Shown here: positions 1-7,670 of the stretch, piece by piece
Layout of the letters: every line of letters begins with the position of its first letter
Numbering within the stretch: the stretch's first letter is position 1
NCBI RefSeq assembly: GCF_000434895.1
Contig: NZ_FR892752.1
Location: forward strand, 1 to 15,781
DNA length: 15,781 nucleotides
Reading direction: 5' to 3'
DNA from: Phascolarctobacterium succinatutens CAG:287
Lineage (GTDB): Bacteria; Bacillota; Negativicutes; Acidaminococcales; Acidaminococcaceae
The notes under the pieces: generated by a model
What the model was told of the DNA's origin: nothing
The model's input: the letters and a program-made list of their open reading frames with translations, nothing else
The model's database searches: none
Translations under genes and position numbers: made by a program

Positions 1-32
1 ATTTTTTGTTCAAGTTGATTATACAATCTACC
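1..32. repeat. Left copy of 32-bp window-edge inverted repeat
   Basis: Bases 1-32 are the exact reverse complement of 15748-15779. The match stops sharply on the inner side (position 33 differs) and runs to the window edge on the outer side, so the true repeat may continue beyond the window. It lies 30 bases before the cas1 start codon. It may be the terminus of a larger repeated element (for example an IS) lying outside the window; this is inference. Confidence 0.9.
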
Positions 33-61
33 AAGAAAATATTTTCTAGGAGGGATAAAAA

Positions 62-1054
62 ATGACTTCTTTGTATATTACGGAAAGCGGAGCGTATTTA
101 CGAAAACGCGGAGGTCATGTTTTAGTCGGGCGTAACAATGAGGTTCTTTTAGAGGTGCCGTTGGAAAGAATAGAAGATGTTACCTTGGTAGATAGTGTTC
201 AAATTTCTTCAGGATTAATTACAGAGTTTTTAGAGAGAAACATACCTCTATCGTGGCTTTCTGGAAGAGGTCGTTTCTTTGGTTCGCTTTTAAGCAATGG
301 TTCTGTTGATATAATTAAGCATCAAAAACAATTTGAGCTTTTGCAGGAAGAAAAGTTATATTTTGAGCTTGCCAAAAAGATTATTTATGCTAAGGTACAT
401 AATCAGCTGACAATTTTACGTCGATATAATCGCAATTTAAAACTTGATAATGTAGACACAAGCATTCGCAATATTTTAGCAATAAGAAAAAATATTTGTC
501 AGGCAGATGATTTACATTCTTTAATGGGCTTTGAAGGAATTATAAGTCGTATTTATTTTTGTGCCTTAGACGCTATAGTCCCAGATGAATTTAAATTTGA
601 AAAACGTACTAAAATGCCACCACGAGATCCATTTAATTCTATGTTGAGTTTAGGTTACAGTATGTTGTTCAATGAGATTATGAGCAATGTGTTGGCTTTG
701 GGGTTGCATCCTTACGTTGGTTTTATGCACAGAATTGCTAAAGGACATCCTGCGTTAGTTTCGGATTTAATTGAAGAATGGCGTGCGCCATTGATTGATT
801 CTATGGTTTTAGCAATGGTAAAGAGAAATATGTTGACGAAAGATATGTTTGAAACAAATGAAACGGGCTGTTTTTTAAACCCCGAAGCTCGTAAAATATA
901 TTTGCAGACATATAATAAAAAGTTGCGTTCAGACAACCAATATTTTGAAGATAAATATACTTATCGTGAAAGTATTAGGCAGCAGTGTCGTAAATATGCT
1001 AGTGTAATCCTGCATAGCGATATAACTCTTTATGAACCATTGGAGTTGAGATAA
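62..1054 (+). CDS. cas1: CRISPR-associated endonuclease/integrase Cas1
   Basis: Cas1 is the metal-dependent integrase that, with Cas2, inserts new spacers into CRISPR arrays. The 330-aa length is normal. The N-terminal beta domain (about residues 1-80) starts with the usual ITESG...RGGHVLV pattern. The helical catalytic domain carries the expected metal ligands: E158 in MGFEG, H223 in GFMHR and E238 in SDLIEEWR. The start has a strong AGGAGGG site at 48-54. It overlaps cas2 by one base (TAATG), so the two are translationally coupled. The region is visibly more AT-rich than the downstream backbone. Identification is by family motifs; the type III assignment comes from csm6 downstream. Confidence 0.96.
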   Translation: MTSLYITESGAYLRKRGGHVLVGRNNEVLLEVPLERIEDVTLVDSVQISSGLITEFLERNIPLSWLSGRGRFFGSLLSNGSVDIIKHQKQFELLQEEKLYFELAKKIIYAKVHNQLTILRRYNRNLKLDNVDTSIRNILAIRKNICQADDLHSLMGFEGIISRIYFCALDAIVPDEFKFEKRTKMPPRDPFNSMLSLGYSMLFNEIMSNVLALGLHPYVGFMHRIAKGHPALVSDLIEEWRAPLIDSMVLAMVKRNMLTKDMFETNETGCFLNPEARKIYLQTYNKKLRSDNQYFEDKYTYRESIRQQCRKYASVILHSDITLYEPLELR

Positions 1055-1332
1055 TGGAGCGAAAATTTATAGTTTTAATGATTTATGATATTGTCGATAA
1101 TAAACGCCGTAATAAGATGGTAAAATGTCTAGAGGCTTATGGTGTCCGTGTACAAAAATCTGCTTTTGAAGCATTACTTAATCGTCGGCAATATGAAAAA
1201 ATGCTACGAGAAAGCAGTATTTTGATTGATGAAGCAGTCGATTCCTTGCGAGTATATGTATTGGATGATATTATAGATGTATATACTTGGGGAATTGGCG
1301 AGCGTAAGGAAACAGACTGCGTTATTTTGTAA
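1054..1332 (+). CDS. cas2: CRISPR-associated protein Cas2
   Basis: Cas2 is the small ferredoxin-fold protein that bridges two Cas1 dimers in the spacer-integration complex. The 92-aa length is typical. The first strand ends in the conserved aspartate (VLMIYDI, D12), followed by the basic NKRRNK segment and the YGVRVQKSAFEA segment usual for Cas2. Its start overlaps the cas1 stop by one base, and csm6 follows after 16 bases, so the three genes read as one operon. Confidence 0.95.
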   Translation: MERKFIVLMIYDIVDNKRRNKMVKCLEAYGVRVQKSAFEALLNRRQYEKMLRESSILIDEAVDSLRVYVLDDIIDVYTWGIGERKETDCVIL

Positions 1333-1348
1333 TTTGGAGATGAGATAA

Positions 1349-2662
1349 ATGAGCATTTTATATACACCTGCCGGTGATACGGATCCTATCAGAGATTGCT
1401 ATGATGGTGCTATGCTGCACATAATCAGAACATATAGGCCTGAATACGTGCGGATATTCTTAAGCGCGGAAATGTCTGCAAAAGAAAAAAACAGGCATAT
1501 ATACTCTAAAGCGATTGAGTATAATGTGCCTGAGTGCAAATTTGATTTTATTTATACTGATATAGTTAATGTACAGCTTATGGAAGAACTGGTGCCTTTG
1601 GCAGAAGGCTTTCTTGAACTGCGAAAGGAGTTTCCGGAAGAAGAGATTTTGCTGAATTTAAGCTCAGGTACACCGCAAATGAAAACGGTGATGAGCTTTT
1701 TAGCCACGGATTTTGAAAACGTTCGTGCTATTCAGGTAGATTCGCCGCAAAGGGCATCTAATAGAACAGCGCATGCGACGCAGGATAACGAAGATATTGA
1801 TGTTGTAATAGAAAATAATTTTGATAATGCTCCTGATTATACGTGTCGCTGCCATGAAGCGCCGCTTTCTCTTTTGCGGCGTTATAGTATACGGCATCAG
1901 TTGATTAGTTTGATTAACAATTATGAATATAGAGCAGCTTTGGCCATGTATAACAAAAATAAAGCAATGTTTGTTGAAGAAACCGGTAAATTGCTGAAGC
2001 ATGCGGATTTACGTTCCAAGCTGCTGATAAATGAAGCGTTTAATGGAATGGGTAAGGAAAATATTTATAAAAACAATTCCGTAAAAAAATTGAATGAATT
2101 TTTGATGGTTATGGAATTACACCAGAGGAAGGGTGAATTGGCAGAATTCATCCCTAAACTGACACCGTTTTTGTATGAGTTGCTACTTTATTATTTCGAA
2201 AATCATGTTGCGCTTAAACTGGAGCGCTTTTGTTACAGCAAAAGAAATAATAATAGCAGTTGGAAAATAAGCGCGGAGAAGCTGAAAAAAGAAGTGCCGG
2301 ATGTATTTACCTATCTGAATTATTATTTTCGTCAAGGCTTTAGGGATACAGAACTTTCTTTTTCTAACATGCTGCTGATTTTGGAGTCTTTAAAATCTGT
2401 AAAAACAGAACTTATGGGAGAATTACAGATTCTTCGAGAGGTAGAGAAAAATCAGCGGAACAAAATAGCACATACTATTTTAACTGATGTTACGGAAGAA
2501 AATCTGCAGGCGATAGAGCCTAAGTTGAGTTCCTACCAGATTATTCAGCATTTGCGTAAAGCGTTTTTATTGATTATGGAAGGAGAATCCATCTGCAAAC
2601 GCAATGTATATGATGATTTAAACAGGAGAATTGTTGACAGCTTAAATGAATTTAATAAATAG
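1349..2662 (+). CDS. csm6: Csm6, CARF-HEPN ribonuclease of type III-A CRISPR
   Basis: Csm6 is a stand-alone single-strand RNase switched on by cyclic oligoadenylate made by Cas10 during type III interference; it degrades transcripts non-specifically. The N-terminal CARF domain shows the first-strand pattern PAGDTDPI (residues 7-14) and the ligand-loop motif NLSSGTPQMKT (103-113). The C-terminal HEPN domain has the catalytic R-x4-H motif, R370 to H375 in QRNKIAHTI. The 437-aa length matches full-length Csm6, so the protein looks intact. A GGAG site precedes the ATG. Its normal partner Cas10 is not in the window. Whether it answers cA4 or cA6 cannot be read from the sequence. Confidence 0.93.
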   Translation: MSILYTPAGDTDPIRDCYDGAMLHIIRTYRPEYVRIFLSAEMSAKEKNRHIYSKAIEYNVPECKFDFIYTDIVNVQLMEELVPLAEGFLELRKEFPEEEILLNLSSGTPQMKTVMSFLATDFENVRAIQVDSPQRASNRTAHATQDNEDIDVVIENNFDNAPDYTCRCHEAPLSLLRRYSIRHQLISLINNYEYRAALAMYNKNKAMFVEETGKLLKHADLRSKLLINEAFNGMGKENIYKNNSVKKLNEFLMVMELHQRKGELAEFIPKLTPFLYELLLYYFENHVALKLERFCYSKRNNNSSWKISAEKLKKEVPDVFTYLNYYFRQGFRDTELSFSNMLLILESLKSVKTELMGELQILREVEKNQRNKIAHTILTDVTEENLQAIEPKLSSYQIIQHLRKAFLLIMEGESICKRNVYDDLNRRIVDSLNEFNK

Positions 2663-2692
2663 AATATAACTTTTATGACAATATATGCTGTC

Positions 2693-2725
2693 AAAAACGC
2701 TGTTTATGCATAAACAGCGTTTTTT
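2693..2725 (+). terminator. Rho-independent terminator of cas1-cas2-csm6
   Basis: A perfect 14-bp stem (2693-2706 with 2711-2724) around a TGCA loop, with A-run and T-run arms, begins 30 bases after the csm6 stop. It marks the operon end. Confidence 0.9.
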
Positions 2726-2966
2726 AGTGCGTAGAAAAATTAAAATTCGACTGGCAGTCGTAAAAGTATAGACTATATCCTGAAATAATACTTCGGTTTT
2801 TTAAGTACAGAGAAAAGAAAATATATACGTTAAAAATAAACTGTCGAACCGCAAATCTTTTTTACTTTGATTTTACCTTAAGGTTAATCTGTATTTAATA
2901 TTCTAAGATTATACTATGTATAACAAAGATGAATTAAGTCTGCGATATGCGTAGGAGGTAAGCGTT
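2726..2966. other. AT-rich intergenic stretch
   Basis: It holds no recognisable coding region and no repeated units that could be a CRISPR array. A TATACT at 2910-2915 is a possible -10 for the small gene at 2967 but has no convincing -35. The 13-base hairpin CGACTggcAGTCG near 2749 is too small to interpret. Confidence 0.5.
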
Positions 2967-3035
2967 ATGCAGGATTTATACCCAATGTTGATTTTATTTG
3001 CCGGTTGGATGGTTGTAGATTTACTGGTGTTTTAA
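2967..3035 (+). CDS. 22-aa hydrophobic membrane peptide, unknown
   Basis: ATG follows an excellent TAGGAGG site (2952-2958). The 22-codon frame starts MQDLYPML and continues with one hydrophobic segment (ILFAGWMVV, then DLLVF to the stop), so it would make a single membrane-spanning peptide. A rho-independent terminator starts 29 bases after the stop, so this is a self-contained gene, not a leader of the next one. I do not recognise the family. It could be a small membrane modulator or a type I toxin-like peptide; nothing visible decides between them. Confidence 0.6.
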   Translation: MQDLYPMLILFAGWMVVDLLVF

Positions 3036-3063
3036 ACACTGTAAGAAATTTTGTCATTTGCTG

Positions 3064-3100
3064 AGAGAGCAGGGAAAAGCCTTGCTCTCTTTTCGTTTTT
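3064..3100 (+). terminator. Terminator of the 22-aa peptide gene
   Basis: Stem AGAGAGCA (3064-3071) pairs with TGCTCTCT (3083-3090), extended inward by GGG/CCT pairs, followed by TTTTCGTTTTTT. It separates the small gene from the secreted-protein gene downstream. Confidence 0.8.
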
Positions 3101-3126
3101 TATCAGGAAGGTATTATCAATTACTC

Positions 3127-3155
3127 TTTTCAGCGGGATGTTTTCTTGCTACAAT
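3127..3155 (+). promoter_or_regulatory. Promoter of the secreted 204-aa protein gene
   Basis: TTTTCA (3127-3132), 17-base spacer, TACAAT (3150-3155) with an extended -10 TG at 3147-3148. Confidence 0.55.
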
Positions 3156-3188
3156 ATAGTTAATGAATATAGCGAGGAGGAAAGTTCT

Positions 3189-3803
3189 ATGAAAAAACTG
3201 TTTCTTTGTATCCTTTGTCTGCTGATGTGTTCCGTTTGCGCTGCTGCCCCGGCGAAAAAGGTAGTGCTGTGGTATCAGGTTCCGGAGGCTGTTCTGGAAG
3301 CGCAGAATCTTGAAAATGATGTTGAGAAAGGTAAGACGGAATTTGAAGCCTTCCTCATGGCAAATTACGGCAAGCGTTTCCCTGTACAGATGATTAAGCA
3401 AGCTGCTCCGGATAAGGAGCTGACTGCGGCCGATGTATCACTGGTTACTCGTCCCAACTGGGTGCCGATTGTTGTGAAGCTTGACCTGGCCGGTGTTGGC
3501 AGCGGTGAAAAGCTGGTTGGTAAATACAGCACTGTTAAGGTTGCGTTGAAGGAAAGCACCGTTGTAGACGGTAAGCTTTTCAGCTATGATTATGGTATCA
3601 AGGAATATGACAGCAGCATGCTGCGTGTAGCAGGTTATGTTATTGCCAGTGAAGATGATCCGCGCATCAACACCAAAAATGCTGTTAATGACTGCATCAA
3701 AGAGGCTTGCACGCTGAACAGCAAGGTTAACCGCTATGCGGATCCTGCAGTCTATGATAAGGAAAATGCCCGTTATAACGGCGAGTTTGAAAAAATTCAA
3801 TAA
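3189..3803 (+). CDS. Secreted protein of unknown function
   Basis: A 204-aa protein starting at ATG 3189, with AGGAGG at 3175-3180. An upstream in-frame ATG at 3051 is rejected because it would read through the terminator at 3064-3100 and lacks a ribosome site. The N-terminus MKKLFLCILCLLMCSVCAAA is a classical signal peptide; no lipobox fits. The mature part starts KKVVLWYQVPE, then an E/K-rich helical segment and FLMANYGKRFPVQMI, then alternating beta-rich stretches and a VASEDD...NAVNDCIKEAC region near the end. The opening strand-helix-strand pattern resembles the C-terminal domain of the lipase encoded next. I do not recognise a named family. It has its own promoter and terminator. Confidence 0.8.
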   Translation: MKKLFLCILCLLMCSVCAAAPAKKVVLWYQVPEAVLEAQNLENDVEKGKTEFEAFLMANYGKRFPVQMIKQAAPDKELTAADVSLVTRPNWVPIVVKLDLAGVGSGEKLVGKYSTVKVALKESTVVDGKLFSYDYGIKEYDSSMLRVAGYVIASEDDPRINTKNAVNDCIKEACTLNSKVNRYADPAVYDKENARYNGEFEKIQ

Positions 3804-3832
3804 AGCGTCTGAGAGTGTATCCAGAAATATAG

Positions 3833-3867
3833 AAAAGCCTGAATCTCTTCAAGAGGTTCGGGCTTTT
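3833..3867 (+). terminator. Terminator after the 204-aa secreted protein
   Basis: AAAAGCCTGAA (3833-3843) pairs with TTCGGGCTTTT (3857-3867) with one G-U pair; the inner CTCT/AGAG extends the stem. It ends just before the lipase -10 box, so terminator and next promoter are packed together. Confidence 0.85.
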
Positions 3868-3868
3868 G

Positions 3869-3877
3869 TGTTATAAT
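3869..3877 (+). promoter_or_regulatory. Extended -10 promoter of the lipase gene
   Basis: TGTTATAAT (3869-3877) is an extended -10. The -35 position would lie in the terminator hairpin and has no good match, so recognition would rest on the extended -10. Confidence 0.6.
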
Positions 3878-3909
3878 AATAGAAATGGTATGTTACAAGG
3901 AGGTGCAGA

Positions 3910-5289
3910 ATGCTTAAGCTTATGCGTTTACTTACAGTTGTATGTCTGTTTTTCGGCTTGGGTACGATGACATATGCAGCGTCACCTAATCCGGTAAGCT
4001 CTGCCTACATGCAGAGTTATTTTACAACAATCGCAGCAGCATCCTGTCTGGGTGTTTATCTGCCGCATACTTCCCAGGAGTTTGACTATCTGCGCAGCTA
4101 TGGCTGGCAGATTGAAAGCCAGCAGGGAAATGACGGCAAGGTAGAGCTGAATTATGCTGTAGCCAAAAATTATTTTCCGCAAATTAATAAGCAAATATAT
4201 CTGGTAACCTTCCGCGGCAGTGCCAGCAAGAGTGACTGGAAGATAAATCTTGCAACCAAGAAGGTTAATTACGGTGGTTCAACATTGGCGGAGATGCAGG
4301 AGCTGGCAGCGCAGCCTGTGCCTAAGGATGGCGCGGCGGTGCATGCAGGCTTTAACAGCTATGTGGATGCGGTGCTGCGCAGCGGCGTAGTTGATGAGAA
4401 CAGCAAGCTGAGGGGCCTTTTCAAGCGCGTAAGCGAGGATCCTGATGCTTATCTGGTGCTTACAGGTCACAGCCTTGGCGGAGCGGCAGCAACACTGTTG
4501 GGCGAGCGTTTAGCGAGCTTGGGAATGCCTAAGGAAAAGTTTGTTGTTATAACCTTTGGCGCTCCGGCAGTTGGCAACAGCGCCTTTGCGGAGCAGTACG
4601 GTGATAAGATTAAGCTGCTACGTATCAGCAACACGGCGGACCCTGTTCCCGGCAGCCTGCAGACGTTTTTCGGCGGCTATAAGCAGTTCGGCGAGCCTGT
4701 GAAGTACAGCCTTTCCAACAAAATCAGCAATCTGCAGCATGCTATGGCTATGTATTTTGATTACAGTATCAGCGAATACTATAAAGAGCGTGACAGACAG
4801 ATAAGCATGGGAAGATTGGAGCCTGTTACAGATAGAAAAATTACGAAGCAGCCGGTGGTTGCGGTTTGGGTAAATACTTCCGACAGCTTGAAAAAACTGG
4901 CCTATGTAACGGATATCAAACGTTTTGTGCTTGACGAATATCGCAAAATGTTGCCAAGCTATATTATTATGGAACGTAATCTGCCCAAGGATGCCTACAC
5001 AACGCAGGATTTACTGAAGCTCAGCAATGAGGCCGGTGCAGAATATATGCTAGTCTGCGGGATGGATGGCAGTCAGGCTCCTAAGGAGGGCTATTGGTAT
5101 CTGACGTTGGAGCAAGGGTTGTTTGATAAAAATGGTCGCATGCTGACGCTTGGCGCTTTCGGACGCAAGGTATCGCCGGCTGTCGGCAATATTCAGGCTG
5201 CGGGTGAGAACCTATGGCAGGCACGCGAAGCCCTGTGCGAGCAGTTGCCGTTTATCGTAACGCAGCATGAAGCTATCTTGGGATATTAG
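3910..5289 (+). CDS. Secreted class 3 lipase with extra C-terminal domain
   Basis: This 459-aa alpha/beta hydrolase probably hydrolyses acylglycerols or related esters outside the cytoplasmic membrane. The signal peptide ends near residue 23 (TYA/ASP). The class 3 lipase domain (about 40-290) shows the oxyanion-region motif LVTFRGS (98-104) followed by DWKINL, the nucleophile elbow TGHSLGG (S188), the acid NTADPVP (D244) and the base NLQHAM (H277): a complete catalytic triad. Residues about 310-459 form a further domain (starting VVAVWVNTSDSL, with AEYMLVCGMDG and YWYLTLEQGLFDKNG) not part of the lipase fold; its strand order recalls FlgO/CsgG-like periplasmic domains, which is inference. AAGGAGG lies 7 bases before the ATG. 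The glycosylase gene follows after 27 bases, probably co-transcribed. Confidence 0.9.
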   Translation: MLKLMRLLTVVCLFFGLGTMTYAASPNPVSSAYMQSYFTTIAAASCLGVYLPHTSQEFDYLRSYGWQIESQQGNDGKVELNYAVAKNYFPQINKQIYLVTFRGSASKSDWKINLATKKVNYGGSTLAEMQELAAQPVPKDGAAVHAGFNSYVDAVLRSGVVDENSKLRGLFKRVSEDPDAYLVLTGHSLGGAAATLLGERLASLGMPKEKFVVITFGAPAVGNSAFAEQYGDKIKLLRISNTADPVPGSLQTFFGGYKQFGEPVKYSLSNKISNLQHAMAMYFDYSISEYYKERDRQISMGRLEPVTDRKITKQPVVAVWVNTSDSLKKLAYVTDIKRFVLDEYRKMLPSYIIMERNLPKDAYTTQDLLKLSNEAGAEYMLVCGMDGSQAPKEGYWYLTLEQGLFDKNGRMLTLGAFGRKVSPAVGNIQAAGENLWQAREALCEQLPFIVTQHEAILGY

Positions 5290-5316
5290 AACGTTAAAAT
5301 AGTGGAGGATGAGGAT

Positions 5317-5955
5317 ATGGATTTAAGTGAATTGGAGGGCGAGCTGGCAAACTGTCAAGCCTGCCCCTTACGTCAGGATGCTATTGCACCTGTTGGCTGG
5401 TATGGTAATCCCGAAAGCCCGATTGTTTTTGTAGGAGAGGGCCCCGGCCAGGTCGAGGATGATTACGGCTGTCCTTTAATCGGGCCGTCCGGACAATTAC
5501 TGGACAAGGCTCTGTGGGCAGCCAAGATGACGCGTGACAGAGTATTGACTACGAACGTGATCAAATGTAGACCGAAGAATAACCGTACACCGGATATTGC
5601 CGAAGCAGATTTTTGCGCTAAGCAGTGGCTGCAGCGTGAGCTGGAGATTATTCAGCCTAAGGTAATCGTGGCCTTGGGCAGCGTGGCGCTGCATTGGTTG
5701 GGACGTCCCGATATGCGCATTACGCGCGACCGCGGCATGTGGTTCCGCACGGAGCAGGGCTTTGACTGCATTGCTACCTACCATCCGGCGTATTTGCTGC
5801 GTCAGTACGGCAAGCAGCTGGTAGCCTCCAAATGGGATGTATTTCATGATCTGGAGGCGGCACGCGAGCGTGCCGCACTTTTGGCACCGGGTTATCAATT
5901 TATGTCTGAGGAAAAGCCGGATTTATTTAAGATTTTTAAGAAGCGTGTACGCTGA
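5317..5955 (+). CDS. Type-4 (Fe-S) uracil-DNA glycosylase
   Basis: The 212-aa protein removes uracil from DNA to start base-excision repair. Family-4 landmarks are all present: CQAC (C13, C16), GEGPG (40-44) leading into the active site, IKCRPKNNRTP (C84), a fourth cysteine in ADFCAKQWL (C100) and the HPAYLL motif (156-161). The four cysteines would hold a 4Fe-4S cluster. ATG 5317 is chosen because GGAGG (5304-5308) sits 8 bases upstream; a GTG at 5302 in the same frame would leave that site inside the gene. It lies 27 bases after the lipase stop and ends before a strong bidirectional terminator. Confidence 0.92.
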   Translation: MDLSELEGELANCQACPLRQDAIAPVGWYGNPESPIVFVGEGPGQVEDDYGCPLIGPSGQLLDKALWAAKMTRDRVLTTNVIKCRPKNNRTPDIAEADFCAKQWLQRELEIIQPKVIVALGSVALHWLGRPDMRITRDRGMWFRTEQGFDCIATYHPAYLLRQYGKQLVASKWDVFHDLEAARERAALLAPGYQFMSEEKPDLFKIFKKRVR

Positions 5956-5972
5956 AAAAGCTGCTGCAAGTA

Positions 5973-6010
5973 AAAAGCGTTCTGCCGCAAAATTACGGCA
6001 GAACGCTTTT
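5973..6010. terminator. Bidirectional terminator, glycosylase / ABC-F
   Basis: A perfect 15-bp stem (5973-5987 with 5996-6010), AAAAGCGTTCTGCCG and its complement, around an 8-base loop. A-runs and T-runs on both sides let it serve both convergent genes; it lies 17 bases from the glycosylase stop and 19 from the ABC-F stop. Confidence 0.92.
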
Positions 6011-6029
6011 GTATCTTATGCTTACAATA

Positions 6030-7586
6030 TTAAATAATCTTAGTGGTCCAGTCTTCGATGTTCCAAACCTTATCTACCCAGTCCTCGTAGAATTCCGGTT
6101 CGTGGGAAACCAGCAGAACGCTGCCCTTGAATTCCTTCAGTGCACGCTTCAGCTCGTCTTTTGCGTCAACATCAAGATGGTTGGTAGGTTCGTCAAGTAC
6201 CAGCCAGTTGACATCCTTCAGCATCAGCTTGCACAGGCGCACCTTGGCAGCCTCACCGCCGCTGAGTACGAAAACCTTACTGGTGATGTGCTCATTAGTC
6301 AGACCGCAGCCTGCGAGTGCAGCACGCACCTCGTAGTTAGTCAGGCCGGGATATTCGTTCCAAACATCATCGAGAGCAGTATTCTCGTTCTTTTCGCGTT
6401 CCTCCTGCTCAAAATAGCCGGGCTCCAGGAATTCACCCAGCTCGACTTTGCCGCTGACAGGCGGAATGATGCCTAAAATAGTTTTCAGCAGGGTGGTTTT
6501 ACCTAAGCCGTTGACACCGCGGATAGCGATTTTTTGTCCGCGCTCCAGATTAAAGGTAACAGGACGGGTGAGCGGGCTGTCGTAGCCAAGCACCAAATCC
6601 TTGGCTTCTATGATGAAGCGGCTGGGAGTGCGTGCTTCGGTGAATTTGAAGGTTGGTTTCAGCTTTTCACGCGGTTTTTCAATCATTTCCATCTTATCCA
6701 GCTTGCGTTGGCGGCTTTTTGCCATATTAGTGGTAGCAACACGTGCCTTATTACGGGCGATGAAGTCCTCCAGCTTAGCAACCTCCTGTTGCTGACGCTC
6801 GTAGGCTGCAGCCTTCTGTGATTGATAGATAGCGTACATTTCCTGGAATTTGTCGTAGTCACCGCTGTAACGGGTAAGCTCGCAATTTTCCAGATGATAG
6901 ATAACATTGACAACCTTATTGAGGAAGGGAATGTCATGGGAAATCAGAATAAAGGCATGCTCGTAGTTCTGCAGGAACTTGGTGAGCCATTCGATATGTT
7001 CAACGTCCAGATAGTTGGTAGGCTCGTCCAGCAGCAGAATTTGGGAGTTCTGCAGCAGCAGCTTAGTAAGCAGAACCTTGCTGCGCTGACCGCCGGAAAG
7101 CTCGCTGACGTCTTTATCCAGACCGATGCTGCCAAGACCGAGGCCGTTGGCGAACTCTTCGATTTTGCTGTCTAAGGAATAGAAACCGCTGTGCTCCAGT
7201 TCAGATTGGATTTCACCGACGGTGTTCATCATTTTATCAAGCTCTTCGGGAGAAGCATCGCCCATTTTATCGTACAGCTCCAGCATCTGCTGCTCCATAG
7301 CATACATGCCGTCAAAAGCAGTACGCAGAACCTCGCGGATAGTCATGCCCTTTTCCAGGGTGCTTTGCTGGTCCAGATAACCGACGGTAACCTTACCGGG
7401 CCATTCAACCTTGCCTTCGTCAGGCAGTACGTGACCGGTTACGATATTCAAAAAGGTGGATTTGCCTTCGCCGTTAGCGCCAACAAGACCTACGTGCTCA
7501 CCGCGCAGGAGTTTAAAGGAAACGTTTTCTAAAATCTGGCGGCCGCCAAAGGAATGGGAAACATTGGTGACATTTAAGTAGCTCAT
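6030..7586 (-). CDS. ABC-F family ATPase (YbiT/YkpA-like)
   Basis: ABC-F proteins are soluble twin-ATPase proteins that bind the ribosomal E site; they act on stalled ribosomes or protect against antibiotics. The 518-aa protein has two ATPase domains. Domain 1: Walker A GANGEGKST (36-44), LSGGQ (163-167), Walker B and LLLDEPTNYLD (184-194). Domain 2: GVNGLGKTT (357-365), LSGGE (441-445), LDEPTNHLD (464-472). The linker between them holds a charged helical segment with ARVATTNMAKSRQRKLDKM (281-299), the P-site tRNA interaction region. No membrane segments. The LDEPTNYLDVEHIEWL form is usual in YbiT/YkpA-type members, so housekeeping translation seems likelier than resistance. A GCGAGG site precedes the ATG. 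The promoter may be the minus-strand one at 7856-7884, giving a long leader antisense to the mini-toxin gene. Confidence 0.93.
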   Translation of the reverse strand: MSYLNVTNVSHSFGGRQILENVSFKLLRGEHVGLVGANGEGKSTFLNIVTGHVLPDEGKVEWPGKVTVGYLDQQSTLEKGMTIREVLRTAFDGMYAMEQQMLELYDKMGDASPEELDKMMNTVGEIQSELEHSGFYSLDSKIEEFANGLGLGSIGLDKDVSELSGGQRSKVLLTKLLLQNSQILLLDEPTNYLDVEHIEWLTKFLQNYEHAFILISHDIPFLNKVVNVIYHLENCELTRYSGDYDKFQEMYAIYQSQKAAAYERQQQEVAKLEDFIARNKARVATTNMAKSRQRKLDKMEMIEKPREKLKPTFKFTEARTPSRFIIEAKDLVLGYDSPLTRPVTFNLERGQKIAIRGVNGLGKTTLLKTILGIIPPVSGKVELGEFLEPGYFEQEEREKNENTALDDVWNEYPGLTNYEVRAALAGCGLTNEHITSKVFVLSGGEAAKVRLCKLMLKDVNWLVLDEPTNHLDVDAKDELKRALKEFKGSVLLVSHEPEFYEDWVDKVWNIEDWTTKII

Positions 7587-7613
7587 AAAAACCTCGCTTT
7601 ATTAGTTTAGTTT

Positions 7614-7622
7614 TGGTATAAT
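7614..7622 (+). promoter_or_regulatory. Extended -10 promoter of the mini-toxin gene
   Basis: TGGTATAAT is an extended -10. Transcription would begin near 7629, so the RNA would start GGUCUGACGA. No good -35 is seen at the matching distance. Confidence 0.6.
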
Positions 7623-7644
7623 GATAATGGTCTGACGAACGTTG

Positions 7645-7669
7645 GCTGCCCCTCAAGGGAGGTGGGAGC
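7645..7669 (+). promoter_or_regulatory. Hairpin hiding the mini-toxin Shine-Dalgarno
   Basis: In the RNA, GCU (7645-7647), CC (7649-7650) and CCUC (7651-7654) can pair with AGC (7667-7669), GG (7665-7666) and GAGG (7659-7662) around an AAGG loop. The GGAGG ribosome site is inside the stem. Seen directly in the sequence; the role is inferred from known type I toxin mRNAs. Confidence 0.55.
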
Positions 7670-7670
7670 T

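Noticed and set aside
1..2966. CRISPR array next to cas1-cas2
   Set aside because: No unit repeats at regular spacing before cas1 or after csm6. The 32-bp edge repeat occurs only once at each end, so it cannot be called a CRISPR repeat from this window.
3051..3188. Longer N-terminus of the 204-aa secreted protein
   Set aside because: It would read through the terminator at 3064-3100, has no ribosome site, and would bury the clear signal peptide.
5302..5316. GTG start for the uracil-DNA glycosylase
   Set aside because: The only good Shine-Dalgarno (5304-5308) lies after it and fits ATG 5317.
6009..7532. Several plus-strand frames opposite the ABC-F gene
   Set aside because: They are antisense shadows of a well-conserved gene, without ribosome sites or family features.
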